Positions 1 to 9,640 of a stretch of DNA of 36,825 nt are shown one piece after another. The notes beneath the pieces are model-generated. The model did no database searches. It had not been told where the DNA came from and saw only the letters and a program-made list of their open reading frames with translations. Positions within the stretch are counted from its first letter, which is position 1. Each line of letters begins with the position of its first letter. This stretch comes from Mycoplasmataceae bacterium. Lineage in GTDB: Bacteria > Bacillota_I > Bacilli_A > Mycoplasmatales > Mycoplasmoidaceae. The stretch is from NCBI GenBank assembly GCA_031288285.1, contig JAITRQ010000012.1:1-36825 (forward strand), given 5' to 3'. The translations under genes and the position numbers were made by a program.

Positions 1-21
1 ATATTAAATTTAACATAAATT

Positions 22-96
22 AGGGGTGTAGTTCAATGGTAGAACTGCGGACTTCAAATCCGCGTGTTGTGGGTTCAAATCCTGCCACCCCTGCCA
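22..96 (+). tRNA. tRNA-Trp (anticodon UCA, reads UGA)
   Basis: A full cloverleaf is visible: acceptor stem AGGGGTG/CACCCCT, D-arm GTTC/GAAC, anticodon stem GCGGA/TCCGC with loop CTTCAAA (anticodon at 54-56), T-arm with TTCAAAT, discriminator G and an encoded CCA at 94-96. The UCA anticodon decodes UGA as tryptophan, which agrees with the in-frame TGA codons seen across the window. A possible -10 (TAACAT, 11-16) lies just upstream; the rest of the promoter is outside the window. Confidence 0.97.
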
Positions 97-102
97 GATG
101 TC

Positions 103-119
103 AAAAAAAAAAAAAAAAA
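103..119. repeat. A17 homopolymer tract
   Basis: Seventeen consecutive A residues begin 6 bases after the tRNA-Trp CCA end. On the + strand it does not encode a terminator (it is A, not T). On the - strand it is a T17 run beyond the terminator of the restriction operon. It is one of three long homopolymers in the window and is expected to be length-variable. Confidence 0.9.
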
Positions 120-264
120 GAATAAAGTAATTTTATTTTGAATATTTTTATAAAACCAATCAACTATTTATCTATATTTATCCTTAGCACTTTTAAAGTT
201 AAATTATTTGAAAATCAAGCATTAAATTTTTACTACACTTGTTTTTTCAAAAAAATCATTTATG

Positions 265-293
265 GTTAACATAAAATTACATTTTATGTTAAC
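265..293 (-). terminator. Terminator of the restriction-modification operon
   Basis: A perfect 13-base inverted repeat (GTTAACATAAAAT / ATTTTATGTTAAC) with a 3-base loop lies 62 bases after the endonuclease stop codon. Reading leftward it is soon followed by a T-rich stretch (TGATTTTTTTG). It is AT-rich but symmetrical and well placed; it could work in both directions. Confidence 0.7.
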
Positions 294-355
294 AAAAACT
301 TTATAAGCTATCCATGCTTCACGATTGTTTACTTTGTACTAATATCGCACTAGAT

Positions 356-1789
356 TTAAAGTGCTGCGACTTGTTCAAAGTTATATGTTTGTAATGAAAA
401 GCTCTTACCGCACGCATTAAAATAGGCTTCACCACATAATTGAAACCATTTTACCAAATCGGGATGTGAATCTTTTGATTGCACGAGAATTAATTTAACT
501 TGTTTTAATGACTTTGATTTTGCAAATTCATCCAAATGTAAAATACACGGTCTACACTCGTGATTACATATACTTGATATCGAATCATGTAATGTGGTTT
601 CAATTGAGCAAGCGATGGAATCATCTTTATAAGACATATCAGCTTTACCACCAGGAGCGTGAGAAACCGGAAATAAATTTACATCTAGTGAAGCATTTAT
701 AAAATTTCGAACTTCGTTTGGTGGTATATCATAATAATAACAGAATTTCAAACCGACAAAATATTCGGTGATATCTGCTCTTGGTTTGCCTGCTAATCTA
801 ACTTGATCATTCATAAAATTAAAATCCTTATCGTTTATTTTTCTTAAATAATTATCAACGGTTGATTTAGAATAAGGAATGGTTAATATTTTTAAAGATA
901 AAATACTTTTATATTTACGATTAGTATCTTCGTAATGCAAATTGTCATTTGAATATTCTTTCACATTTTTACTTGAAGATGGCGCCAAATTTAGTCCTCA
1001 CATTAATCTATTAAATAAATCTAGATAATCACCTTCAAGCAATTGTCTCAATCTATTTTTATTAATTCGTTTAAATATTTGATCATGTGTCGAACTGTGT
1101 ATGAATGTCTCAAAATCATTTTTATCATTAAATGAATTAAGGTAAGTAATTTTTAATTTTCCAAAATCAATATGAGAAATTGCAAATGAATTTTTTTTAT
1201 TCACTATATTTTCACACATACGCTTTAACTCCGAAGTAGGTTTCCTACTTCCTAAGTAATTATTTAATAACTCAATAGCCGATGAACTTAATAATGTTTC
1301 GTTAGAAATATCATCTAGAATATCAGAATTATAGAGCGACAAAAAATCATCATTTGATTGATAAACAAAAAAAGCTTTTGAAATTTTCTTTGAATTTCTT
1401 AATGATGGATTTTTTAACATAAAATTTAACATAGCTTTAAATGCAATGCACGTTTCTTCTGAACCTTCAGTTAAGTTATTTAGAATGTCGTTAACTGGAT
1501 CATCGCTAGAAAAATTAATTACATATTTACCAAATTCGTCTTTTTTTATTACTTTATAAACTTTTTCTGCATGACGTAAAACCATTTGAATTCTTTTTAT
1601 TGGGGAAGATCCATAATCATAAATACCCATATCCTTTGCTCATTCTTTGAAATCAAGATCATTATTGACTCTGAATCTTGATAAAAATTGAGCTTCAACA
1701 ACATAGTTCGCAAAAGATATATACCCATTAATTTGATTTGAGACTCTGTACTCTGTACCACCGATTTTATTAAAATTATTTATTTTCAT
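356..1789 (-). CDS. AlwI-like type II restriction endonuclease
   Basis: 477 residues. Two open stretches are joined through in-frame TGA (Trp) codons, for example at 995-997. The C-terminal third carries a PD-(D/E)XK-like core: Asp in GGKADM (about D384), then SIETT (about E397, with T in the usual Lys position), followed by a conserved-looking ECRPCILHL segment. That D...ExT pattern followed by an E...P...HL segment resembles the AlwI family, which cuts outside an asymmetric GGATC-type site. The family call is from motif recall, not a search. Start ATG at 1789 gives MKINNFNKIGG. It overlaps the methyltransferase gene end by 14 bases, so the pair is probably translationally coupled. The frame is intact, so the enzyme may be active. 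The recognition site cannot be read from the sequence. Confidence 0.72.
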
Positions 1790-2399
1790 AATCTAATGCT
1801 TTAAATCCCGTAATTTTTGTACCAAAACATAATCAAAAAGAATAAAAAGATGTAGTTCTTTCTTTTTCTTCACCATTCACTATGAATCCCATATTATTTT
1901 TAGGACACAAAAAACCAAAATTTCTTTCAAAAGTCATCCTATTTTTTGGGCATAATCCTCCAAATTTTGCACCGTGTTTAGTTAATATTCTCATGCATGT
2001 TCCATTATTAAAAAACATAATTGGTTGCAATAAAATAAATGGCTTACCAATTTCCATTAATTTTATAAATAATTTACTTCTTTTCGAAAAAGGCGGGTTT
2101 GAAATTATGATGTCGTAATCAATTTTTGTATCGTAAAAATCAGTTTCTGTAGCAATTAAATTTTTATATCCAAAAATAGAAAGCGAAAGCATTATATTGC
2201 TTCCGTTATCATTAAATGGTAATCATATCTTAGCATTCATAGGAACAACCTTGTGCTTCTTAATATAAAATACCATTTTGTCTACATCAACTTTTCTAGT
2301 ATAACATTCGTTGTTCTCGCGATTCATATTAATGAAAGTTTTATTGTTTTTTGAAGTTTTAACACTTTTATTGTTATCTTTGTATTCTTTTATGCGCAT
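1776..2399 (-). CDS. DNA N6-adenine methyltransferase of the restriction system
   Basis: 207 residues. The catalytic motif IIISNPPFS (NPPF at 101-104) is the motif IV of amino-methyltransferases, and WLPFNDNGSN (residues 59-68) sits where the SAM-binding motif of small phage or plasmid-type adenine methyltransferases (CPFD-like) lies. An ECYT box near residue 31 matches the N-terminal (D/E)-x-(Y/F)-T box of that group. A clear Shine-Dalgarno AAAGGTGA lies about 10 bases before ATG 2399, which fixes the start. Trp at 1833-1835 is encoded by TGA and the gene continues to TAA at 1776. It precedes and overlaps the endonuclease gene, the usual order for making the protective methylase first. It is short, so it probably has one target strand or a palindromic core such as GATC (inference). 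Confidence 0.82.
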
Positions 2400-2546
2400 G
2401 GTAATGTATTCACCTTTAAATTTTTACAATAGAATGAGTAACGAGTCTCAAGTTAAAAACCGCTATTCTAAGGAGTAACGAAACGACTGTGAGTTTTTTA
2501 AATGAAAATTTCTTCATAACTACTTAATCATTACCAACTTGGGTAT

Positions 2547-2583
2547 AAATAAAAAACAAAGTAGTCGCTAGACCACTTTGTTT
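2547..2583 (-). terminator. Leftward terminator-like hairpin upstream of the methyltransferase gene
   Basis: Arms AAACAAAGTAGTC and GACCACTTTGTTT pair over 13 positions with one A:C mismatch around a GCTA loop. Reading leftward the stem is followed by GTTTTTTATTT, so it should stop leftward transcription. No leftward gene is visible between it and tuf, so it either belongs to a lost gene or lies in a long leader of the restriction operon. Confidence 0.55.
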
Positions 2584-2611
2584 GTGTTGAAAAAATTAAC
2601 TTACTTAATTC

Positions 2612-2656
<45 letters not shown>

Positions 2657-2689
2657 GACTATTTAAAATCATGGATAAATTATAACTTC

Positions 2690-2705
2690 AAAAAAAAAAA
2701 AAAAA
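2690..2705. repeat. A16 homopolymer tract
   Basis: Sixteen consecutive A residues, 35 bases right of the GT array. On the - strand it is T16, upstream of the restriction operon. Confidence 0.9.
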
Positions 2706-2817
2706 TCTCTTCCATTTTTTAATGTGTTAGAAAGATACGAAGTTAAAGCTACTAATTTTGAAATTAAATAATCATTAAAGATAGATCACTGATTAAAAAA
2801 TGTCATCACATTACCTA

Positions 2818-2846
2818 TTGCTTTATTTCTAAATTATTTATATAAT
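2818..2846 (+). promoter_or_regulatory. tuf promoter
   Basis: A -35 TTGCTT (2818-2823) and a perfect -10 TATAAT (2841-2846) are separated by exactly 17 bases. The predicted transcription start is about 28 bases before the tuf ATG. Confidence 0.82.
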
Positions 2847-2880
2847 AGGAAGACGAAAATTAAAGAAAAACACACAAAAT

Positions 2881-4065
2881 ATGTCAAAAGCAAAATTTGA
2901 TCGATCAAAACCCCACGTTAATATTGGTACTATTGGCCATATTGACCATGGTAAAACTACATTAACCGCAGCAATCTGTACTCATCTTGCTAAAAAAGGA
3001 TTAGCCCAAGCAAGAGACTATGCATCTATTGATAGTGCTCCCGAAGAAAAAGCGCGTGGTATTACTATTAATACTGCTCACGTTGAATACGAAACGCCAG
3101 CAAGACACTATGCTCACGTTGACTGTCCCGGACATGCCGACTATGTAAAAAACATGATTACTGGTGCGGCGCAAATGGATGGAGCAATTTTAGTTGTTGC
3201 TGCATCTGATGGTGCTATGCCGCAAACGCGAGAACATATTTTGTTGGCTCGTCAAGTTGGCGTTCCCCGTATTGTGGTTTTTATTAATAAATGTGATGTA
3301 GTTAAAGATGCGGAAATTCAAGAATTAGTAGAAATGGAAATTCGTGATCTTTTAACTTCTTATGGTTTTGATGGTGATAACACTCCCGTAGTTAAAGGGT
3401 CGGCACTTTTGGGATTACAAGGTAATCCTGAAGGCGAGAAAGCTCTAGACGAATTGATGAAAGCAGTAGATGAATATGTACCTACTCCAGTTCGTGAAGT
3501 TGATAAACCTTTCTTATTACCGATTGAAGATATCTTTACCATCACTGGTAGGGGTACAGTAGTTACTGGTCGAGTTGAACGTGGTAAAGTTGGTTTAAAC
3601 GAAGAAGTAGAAATTGTTGGTATCACTCCCACTAAAAAAACCGTTATTACAGGAATTGAAATGTTCCGTAAGCAGTTAGATGAAGCAATTGCTGGTGATA
3701 ACGCTGGAGTTTTATTACGTGGTATTGAAAAAACCGACGTACAACGCGGTCAAGTATTAGCTAAACCAAGTACGATCAAACCTTTTAAGAAATTCAAAGC
3801 ACAAGTTTATGCTTTGAAAAAAGAAGAAGGTGGCAGACATACACCGTTCTTTAATGGCTATCGACCACAATTCTATTTCCGAACTACTGATGTTACGGGA
3901 TCAATCAACTTAAAAGAAGGTGTAGAAATGGTTATGCCTGGCGATAATTCAGAATTAATTGTGGAATTAATTGCTCCTGTCGCAATTGAAAAAGGTTCAA
4001 AATTCTCTGTTCGTGAAGGTGGCCGTACCGTTGGTGCAGGTAACGTAGTAGAGATTCTTGCCTAA
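2881..4065 (+). CDS. tuf: Elongation factor Tu
   Basis: 394 residues, the full family length. It delivers aminoacyl-tRNA to the ribosome in a GTP-dependent way in the cytoplasm. GTPase motifs are intact: GHIDHGKTT (G1), DCPGHADY (G3), NKCD (G4) and a GSALL-type G5. Domains 2 and 3 follow ([15 protein letters not shown], then the [14 protein letters not shown] region). Codon use is clearly richer in G and C than its neighbours, as expected for a highly expressed gene. It is a single-gene unit with its own consensus promoter and a strong terminator. The GHIDHGK form has Ile where many bacteria have Val, a conservative change. The leader lacks a strong Shine-Dalgarno sequence. Confidence 0.99.
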   Translation: MSKAKFDRSKPHVNIGTIGHIDHGKTTLTAAICTHLAKKGLAQARDYASIDSAPEEKARGITINTAHVEYETPARHYAHVDCPGHADYVKNMITGAAQMDGAILVVAASDGAMPQTREHILLARQVGVPRIVVFINKCDVVKDAEIQELVEMEIRDLLTSYGFDGDNTPVVKGSALLGLQGNPEGEKALDELMKAVDEYVPTPVREVDKPFLLPIEDIFTITGRGTVVTGRVERGKVGLNEEVEIVGITPTKKTVITGIEMFRKQLDEAIAGDNAGVLLRGIEKTDVQRGQVLAKPSTIKPFKKFKAQVYALKKEEGGRHTPFFNGYRPQFYFRTTDVTGSINLKEGVEMVMPGDNSELIVELIAPVAIEKGSKFSVREGGRTVGAGNVVEILA

Positions 4066-4102
4066 AATCAATAATTAAACTACTATTTAATACAATAAAT
4101 TA

Positions 4103-4128
4103 AGCGAGTTAGTTAACTCGCTTTTTTT
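4103..4128 (+). terminator. tuf terminator
   Basis: AGCGAGTTA / TAACTCGCT forms a 9-base perfect stem with a GT loop, followed by seven T residues. It lies 38 bases after the tuf stop codon and is a textbook intrinsic terminator. Confidence 0.92.
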
Positions 4129-4185
4129 AATGATCAATAATCAAATTTAATCAATGGAATAGTTTGTATAATAAAATATGTGATT

Positions 4186-4213
4186 TTGATCAAACCAAAA
4201 TACATAATATAAT
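4186..4213 (+). promoter_or_regulatory. Promoter giving a leaderless transcript
   Basis: A -35 TTGATC (4186-4191), a 16-base spacer and -10 TATAAT (4208-4213) end only 5 bases before the ATG of the TSCPD gene. Transcription would start at or beside the start codon, leaving no room for a ribosome binding site. Confidence 0.75.
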
Positions 4214-4218
4214 TTCAC

Positions 4219-4473
4219 ATGAAATACACTTATAAACCTTCTAATGTTTGTGCAACAGAAATAATTTTTGATATTAAGAATAATAAGTTAATGGATTTGA
4301 AGGTCATTAACGGATGTCAAGGTTCTTCAAAAGGCATAGCTAGACTAATTAAAAATAAGAAAATTGATGATGTTGCTACGGCTTTACGTCATATTGAATG
4401 TGAAAATCGACACACATCTTGTCCCGATCAAATTGCAATTGCTCTTGAAAAAATTATCAAAAATAGAAAATAG
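4219..4473 (+). CDS. TSCPD domain-containing small protein (TIGR03905-like)
   Basis: 84 residues. It contains the signature HTSCPDQIA near the C-terminus and the family-typical N-terminal YKPSNVCATEI, plus VINGCQGSSKGI in the middle. These four conserved-looking Cys positions (C12, C34, C56, C63) match stand-alone TSCPD proteins related to the C-terminal tail of class II ribonucleotide reductases; they may bind a metal. The biochemical role of stand-alone members is not established. The gene has its own promoter with the -10 five bases before the start, so the transcript is probably leaderless. It converges on the leftward membrane-protein gene ending at 4495. Confidence 0.82.
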   Translation: MKYTYKPSNVCATEIIFDIKNNKLMDLKVINGCQGSSKGIARLIKNKKIDDVATALRHIECENRHTSCPDQIAIALEKIIKNRK

Positions 4474-4494
4474 ATACTTTTATTTCAAATCTAA

Positions 4495-5157
4495 TTATTG
4501 TCTAGAAGTATTGTTAAGTTTTTGTTGTAGCGCGATACACAATTCGTAAAATTTTTTCATTTGAAATAAATTGTACCGTTTATTTCATTTGATTGTAAAA
4601 ATTTCATTGAAAACAACAATATCAGCAAGTAACTGATCATATACAATATTTTGATTTTTTTGGATGGTAAACATAATCATTTCATAGCGTTGTTGTATGT
4701 GTGATGTATAACGTAAATGTTTTTGGAAAAATTTCGCTTCATCAAATTTAATTTGTTGCATCTGTTTTAATAGTCCATTAAAATCTTCATCACGAAATTT
4801 TACTAAATCGTGTTTTGCACGATTAACGTAATATTTGATTAAAAACAACAAAGATAAATACAAATATGTTAAAAAGACCAAAACTCACGAACATGGAGTT
4901 ACATAGGAATTATTGATAAAAAAATTATCTTCATCATGGCTAGTAATTACTGTTAAATAGATTGCCATAATCGTGAAAAAAACACCTACAATTGAAATTA
5001 AAGTAATTGTCGTTCAGCGATAATGTAATTTACTATAAAACTTCAGTTTATTATTCAAATAAAAACTATAAAGCAACACAAATATAAAAACGAAAATGCA
5101 AATGGCAATAATGTAAAATGACAAAATTCCGGGTGTAAATGAAATTGGTTTAGACAT
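4495..5157 (-). CDS. Three-helix membrane protein, function unknown
   Basis: 220 residues read through two TGA Trp codons near the middle (4885-4887, 5020-5022) and one at 4585-4587. Three hydrophobic segments occupy roughly residues 8-32, 47-68 and 90-110; the remaining C-terminal half is hydrophilic, Gln/Lys-rich and probably cytoplasmic and helical. It starts MSKPISFTPG at ATG 5157, five bases after the cinA stop codon, so it is the last gene of the asnS-pgsA-cinA transcript. I recognise no family. A conserved small membrane protein of mycoplasmas is the best description. Confidence 0.72.
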
Positions 5158-5162
5158 AATCC

Positions 5163-5660
5163 TTAAATCTTTGATGCTGAACGATCCATAGACATTAATA
5201 ATTTTAACAATTTATCTAATGCTAAAAAAGCCAATTCAGTTCGTATCGCGTTGCGTTCAGACGAAGTGGCATTAAGAGTGTAATCATAAAACTTATCAAT
5301 TATCCTAATTGATAAATATGCTAACCCTATGGGTTTATCTTCGCTAGTAATTGGTCCAGCATTACCAGTAATCGCTATTGCCAAATCAGTCTTCATTTTT
5401 TTCTGTATACCAATAGCCATGGCTTGAGCAGTGACTATACTAATCGCTCCTTTTGATTCAATTAATTTTGTATCAACATTAGCCAAAATAGTTTTGCTTT
5501 TATTTGAATATGTGACAATTCCACCTAAAAACACTTTTGAAGCATGCGGAGTGTTAGTAAATTCACTAGCGATTAATCCACCCGTAACCGATTCACAAGT
5601 ACTAATCGTTAAATTTTTTTGAATTAATAAATTAATGATTTGATTACTAACACTAAACAT
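5163..5660 (-). CDS. cinA: CinA C-terminal-domain protein (nicotinamide-nucleotide amidase type)
   Basis: 165 residues, the stand-alone CinA C-terminal (PncC) size. Family motifs are present: STCESVTGGLIASEFT near residues 19-34, GGIVTYSNKSK, and AITGNAGP near residue 96. Family members hydrolyse nicotinamide mononucleotide to nicotinate mononucleotide, returning NAD breakdown product to synthesis. The start at ATG 5660 overlaps the pgsA end by 8 bases. The neighbour order asnS-pgsA-cinA is the same as I recall for Mycoplasma genitalium. The N-terminal molybdopterin-like domain of long CinA proteins is absent. No separate promoter is visible. Confidence 0.9.
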   Translation of the reverse strand: MFSVSNQIINLLIQKNLTISTCESVTGGLIASEFTNTPHASKVFLGGIVTYSNKSKTILANVDTKLIESKGAISIVTAQAMAIGIQKKMKTDLAIAITGNAGPITSEDKPIGLAYLSIRIIDKFYDYTLNATSSERNAIRTELAFLALDKLLKLLMSMDRSASKI

Positions 5661-6261
5661 GAGCAGGCTTATTTAATATAAGCACATGATGCATATAAAT
5701 TATTCCCGAAATTACTGATAGTAACAATGACATAAATATTAGCAAATTCTGTATGCATCATCACACCGGATTACTATCATCGTTAGAATTAAAAAATAAA
5801 AAAATAACCATAATGGCAAACATTTGACAAACCGTTTTTAATTTACCATAAAAATTTGCAGCAATTAAGTGTTGCTTGTTAGCCGCATACATTCGCGAAG
5901 CATCAACAATTATGTCACGAGTAATAAAAATAACAACTGCTCAAATGGGTACAAGATGAATATAACCAAAACAAATTAGGATACCATTGATTAATACTTT
6001 ATCAGCAATGGGATCTCATAGTTTCCCAAAATTACTAATTCATTTGTTTTTACGTGCTAGATATCCATCCAATCAATCAGTAATACAAGCAAGAATAAAC
6101 AACAACCCGCTTAGTACAAAATTCAAACGAAAAGAACACAGAATGTAAGTGTCTAATGTATAAAGTTCTGTGCCGAATGGAAATAATAAAAAACACACGA
6201 TAACTGGAGCAATACAAATTCGCAATATCGTCAGGCAATTGGGAATGTACGACTTACGCAT
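5653..6261 (-). CDS. pgsA: CDP-diacylglycerol--glycerol-3-phosphate phosphatidyltransferase
   Basis: 202 residues. It makes phosphatidylglycerol phosphate from CDP-diacylglycerol and glycerol 3-phosphate in the membrane. The CDP-alcohol phosphotransferase signature D-G-x2-A-R-x8-G-x3-D-x3-D is complete: it begins DWLDGYLAR, contains SNFGKLWDPIAD, and the Trp before LDG is TGA (6073-6075). Several hydrophobic segments flank it. The start MRKSYIPNCLTILR at ATG 6261 is chosen because it lies 10 bases after the asnS stop and matches the family N-terminus (IPN-LT--R). Longer in-frame extension upstream would overlap asnS and look unlike the family. It overlaps cinA by 8 bases. Confidence 0.93.
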
Positions 6262-6271
6262 AACAACGTTT

Positions 6272-7627
6272 TTAATAATGTAAACTTCCTTCTGTGCGCG
6301 GGAACGGAATCGCATCTTTAATGTTTTCTAAATCAAGAATATACATTAGTAATCGTTCAAACCCTAATCCAAATCCTGCCGAACTATAATATCCATAACG
6401 TCGTAAATCTAAATATCATTGTAATGATGAGACATCAATTTTTGCTAGTTCGCAACGTGATTTTAATTTATCATAATTGTCTTCACGTTGACTACCACCC
6501 ACGATTTCGCCAACATCAGGAACTAATAAATCACAAGCTGCAACAGTTTTATTGTCGGGATTAACCTTCATATAAAAAGCTTTTATTTCCTGGGGAAAAT
6601 TAAATAAAAATACTGGTGATTGAAAAACTTTTTCACATAAATAACGCTCATGTTCGCTTGCTAAATCTTTGCCAAAAAAGAATTCACTATCTTCAAAATG
6701 CACACCTTGACTCTTTGCTTTGCTAAGTAATTCGATTGCTTGCGCATATTCACAACGCACAAAATCTTTTTTTAATAATTGCTCTAAGCGATTTTTAATT
6801 TGTGGTTTAGTAACACTAACTTGTTTAATTTCATCAACACATTTTTTTAAGATTTCCGCAATGATTGTTTTAATAAAAGTTTCAATCAGCATCATTAATT
6901 GCTTTAAATCAATAAAAGCTATTTCGGGTTCAACCATTCAAAATTCAGCAAGATGACGATTAGTGTGCGAATGTTCAGCACGAAACGTTGGTCCAAAAGT
7001 GTAAACTTTTTTAAACGCTTGGGCGTATGCTTCTGCACCAAATTGACCCGAAACTGTTAATGAAGGTTTTTTATCAAAAAACGGTTTATCGTCATTTTGT
7101 TTAATTTCAAAATTTTCACCCGCGCCTTCAGCATCACTAGCAGTAATAATTGGACTAGACACTCAAATAAACCCATTATTTTGAAAAAACTTATGAATAC
7201 TCATGGCTAATTGATTTCTAACCCGCATCACTGTCATTAGGGTATTAGTTCGCACACGCAAGTGCGCATTATCACGCAAAAACTCTAGTGAATGTTGCTT
7301 TTTTTGCAACGGATAATCTTCATCAGCCTGTTTTAATACTTTAATTTCATTTGCAATAATTTCTCATTGTTCTGAATTATTTTTATTTTTTTTAATTTTG
7401 CCTTCAACATATACCGCACCACCAGTACGAACGGTTTTTGCTTGATCAAAACCTGCTGTCTGTTGGGCTTTATAAACGACTTGTAAATTGGTTAATGTTG
7501 ATCCATCATTCAATTCAATAAAAGCAATTTTACCACTATCGCGGTTGGATTTTACCCAACCGACAACACTAACTTTTTCAACTTTTAATAGTGAATCTTG
7601 AATATCTTTAATTTCGATAATTTGCAT
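6272..7627 (-). CDS. asnS: Asparaginyl-tRNA synthetase
   Basis: 451 residues, usual length. Three open stretches join through TGA Trp codons (6416, 6938, 7361 regions). The N-terminal OB-fold anticodon-binding domain begins [19 protein letters not shown]. Class II catalytic motifs follow: a GENFEIK segment, [20 protein letters not shown] (motif 2) and [13 protein letters not shown] (motif 3). It ends [14 protein letters not shown], close to the family C-terminus. I use ATG 7627 (MQIIEIKDI); an upstream TTG is less likely. A -10 TATAAT (7667-7672 on the - strand) gives a leader of about 33 bases, so asnS starts its own transcript rather than reading on from deoA. Confidence 0.96.
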
Positions 7628-7666
7628 TATTTGAATCAACCATTCGCGTTAAAAACATACTCATAT

Positions 7667-7672
7667 ATTATA
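7667..7672 (-). promoter_or_regulatory. asnS -10 box
   Basis: TATAAT on the - strand, 39 bases before the asnS ATG and just inside the deoA-asnS gap. No good -35 is visible. Preceded by TTG rather than the TGN of an extended -10. Confidence 0.55.
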
Positions 7673-7678
7673 CAATGG

Positions 7679-8983
7679 CTAATTCTTCATGATTTTGGAT
7701 ACTATTGGGCGAAGGTTAATGGGTTTAGAGTTAATTTTATAGTTATTAATAAAGCCTTGAATTGTATCAGATTTGATCGGGCGAGACGAATAAAGTGTTG
7801 CAATCGTTTGACCACGCTTAACGTATTCATTAGTAATCGCATTTAGATAAATTCCCGCATGATGATCAATACCTGATTCTTTAGTAATTCTACCAGCACC
7901 TAGATGAAAAGCGACTAAACCAATTTCTTTAGTTGATAAATATTCTAAATAACCTGTTTTTTTAGCACAAATATGATGTTGATATTTCGGATTAAAATAC
8001 TTACCAGAACGTAATAAATTTAAATCAGCATTTTGGGCAGACATTCATTCGTTAAATTTATTTAAAGCTGCTTTAGATTTTATAACTTGATCAATCATTT
8101 TATAAGCAATTACTTTATTTTTGGCAAATTTAGTGGTTATTAGAATATCAGCGACAAAAGTGTAAATCAAGTTTTTGACGCATTGACTTTCAGCCTTATT
8201 ATTAAGAAAATCAATTGCTGCTTTTAATTCGATTCCATTACCGATTGCCCGACCTAACGGTTGAGTCATATTAGTAATATGAACTACCGCGCATCGTTTA
8301 AATGCTTTAAAAAGATCCAACATCAATTGCGACAATATAACCGCCGCTTTAATATCTTTATTAAATCCGCCATCACCCACTTTAACATCTAAAAAAACAT
8401 AGTTTGTTTTTAATGCTAATTTTTTAGCCACAATTGATGCCGCAATCATTGATTGCGAAGCCACTGTAGCCGTGGCATTTCGTAAATTGTAAAGCATTTT
8501 ATCTGCAGGTACAATGTCTTGGGTTTGTGCTGAGATACACAAACCCACTTGATTTAATAATCGAATGTAATCGTTAGGTTGTAAGTTGTATTTAAAATCG
8601 ACTGACTCTAATTTATCAATTGTTCCACCGGTGTGTCCCAAACCTTTGCCAGACATTTTGGCAACTTTCAATCCTAACGCCGCACAAATCGGTAACAAGA
8701 TAAGTGATACTTTATCACCCACACCGCCAGTAGAGTGTTTATCAATTTTAACACCTCTAACTTTTGCTAAATCAATGGTTTTACCAGAATTTAACATTGC
8801 TTTAGTCAAATTCAATGTTTCGTCTTTATTTAGACCATTAATAAAAATAGCCATCAACAATGCACTTGCTTGATAATCCTTAATTGTTTTGGTTTTGACA
8901 AAACCATCAATAAAATAATCGATTTCTTGTCTTGTTAGTGTTTGCTTATTTTTCTTTTTATCAATGATTGATAGAATATCCAT
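7679..8983 (-). CDS. deoA: Pyrimidine-nucleoside (thymidine) phosphorylase
   Basis: 434 residues. It splits thymidine, deoxyuridine (and perhaps uridine) with phosphate to the free base and (deoxy)ribose 1-phosphate. Signatures are clear: KHSTGGVGDKVSL near residue 82 (phosphate and substrate loop) and MSGKGLGHTGGTIDKLES near residue 108. Two halves join through a TGA Trp at 8045-8047 (NKFNEWMSAQ). It is the last gene of the nucleoside operon, 6 bases after deoC. Family members differ in whether they accept uridine; the sequence seen here does not settle this, so both names apply. Confidence 0.95.
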
Positions 8984-8989
8984 AAAAAA

Positions 8990-9640
8990 TTACTCAATTT
9001 TCATTAATGACACACCATTAGAAGTACCGATCCGGTCTGCTCCAGCATCAATCATTGCTAACATCTGTGCACGTGTTTTTATCCCACCAGATGCTTTAAT
9101 CTTAACGTTCGGTTTGAGATACTTCTTAAATAACTTAATATCTTGAATATTAGCACCACCATTAGCAAAACCAGTTGATGTTTTAATAAAGTCGGCGCTT
9201 GCTTCATTCACACACTTACAAGCATTAATCTTGTCAGTACGCGATAACAACGCTGTTTCAACAATAACTTTTAAAGTTTTTTTACCACAGCATTTCTTGA
9301 TCGCTGATATTTCACTAATACATTTATGTAATTGCTTGGCTTTCAATCACGAAATATTAATTACCATATCAATTTCATCTGCACCGTTGGCGATAGCATC
9401 TTTGGTTTCAAAAAGCTTGGTGGCTGTAGTATTACTACCGAGTGGAAATCCAATAACTGTACACACTTTTACTGATGACTTTATTAATAATTTATGACAA
9501 GTTAAAACATAACTAGGATGAACACAAACCGACATAAAATCATATTTTTGAGCTTGATTGCAAAGTTGTTTAATAGCCGCAAATGTGGCATCTGCTTTTA
9601 ATAAAGTGTGATCAATAAATTTGTTGTAATCCATATTCAT
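8990..9640 (-). CDS. deoC: Deoxyribose-phosphate aldolase
   Basis: 216 residues. It cleaves 2-deoxyribose 5-phosphate to glyceraldehyde 3-phosphate and acetaldehyde. The Schiff-base Lys lies in [15 protein letters not shown], and [13 protein letters not shown] is the phosphate-binding strand. The start region [12 protein letters not shown] matches the family. A TGA Trp at 9347-9349 joins the two open stretches. The ATG shares one base with the deoD stop (TAATG), so translation is coupled. Together with deoD and deoA it channels nucleoside sugars into glycolysis, although no phosphopentomutase gene is in this window. Confidence 0.97.

Noticed and set aside
356-1630. Two separate 210-residue leftward proteins (356-988 and 998-1630) as a broken restriction gene.
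   Set aside because: The break at 995-997 is TGA, which is Trp in this code; the frame is continuous to ATG 1789.
1882-2118. Rightward 78-residue frame inside the methyltransferase gene.
   Set aside because: Antisense shadow; no family features and no ribosome site, while the opposite strand holds the NPPF motif.
5431-5622. Rightward frame inside cinA.
   Set aside because: Antisense shadow with no start signal.
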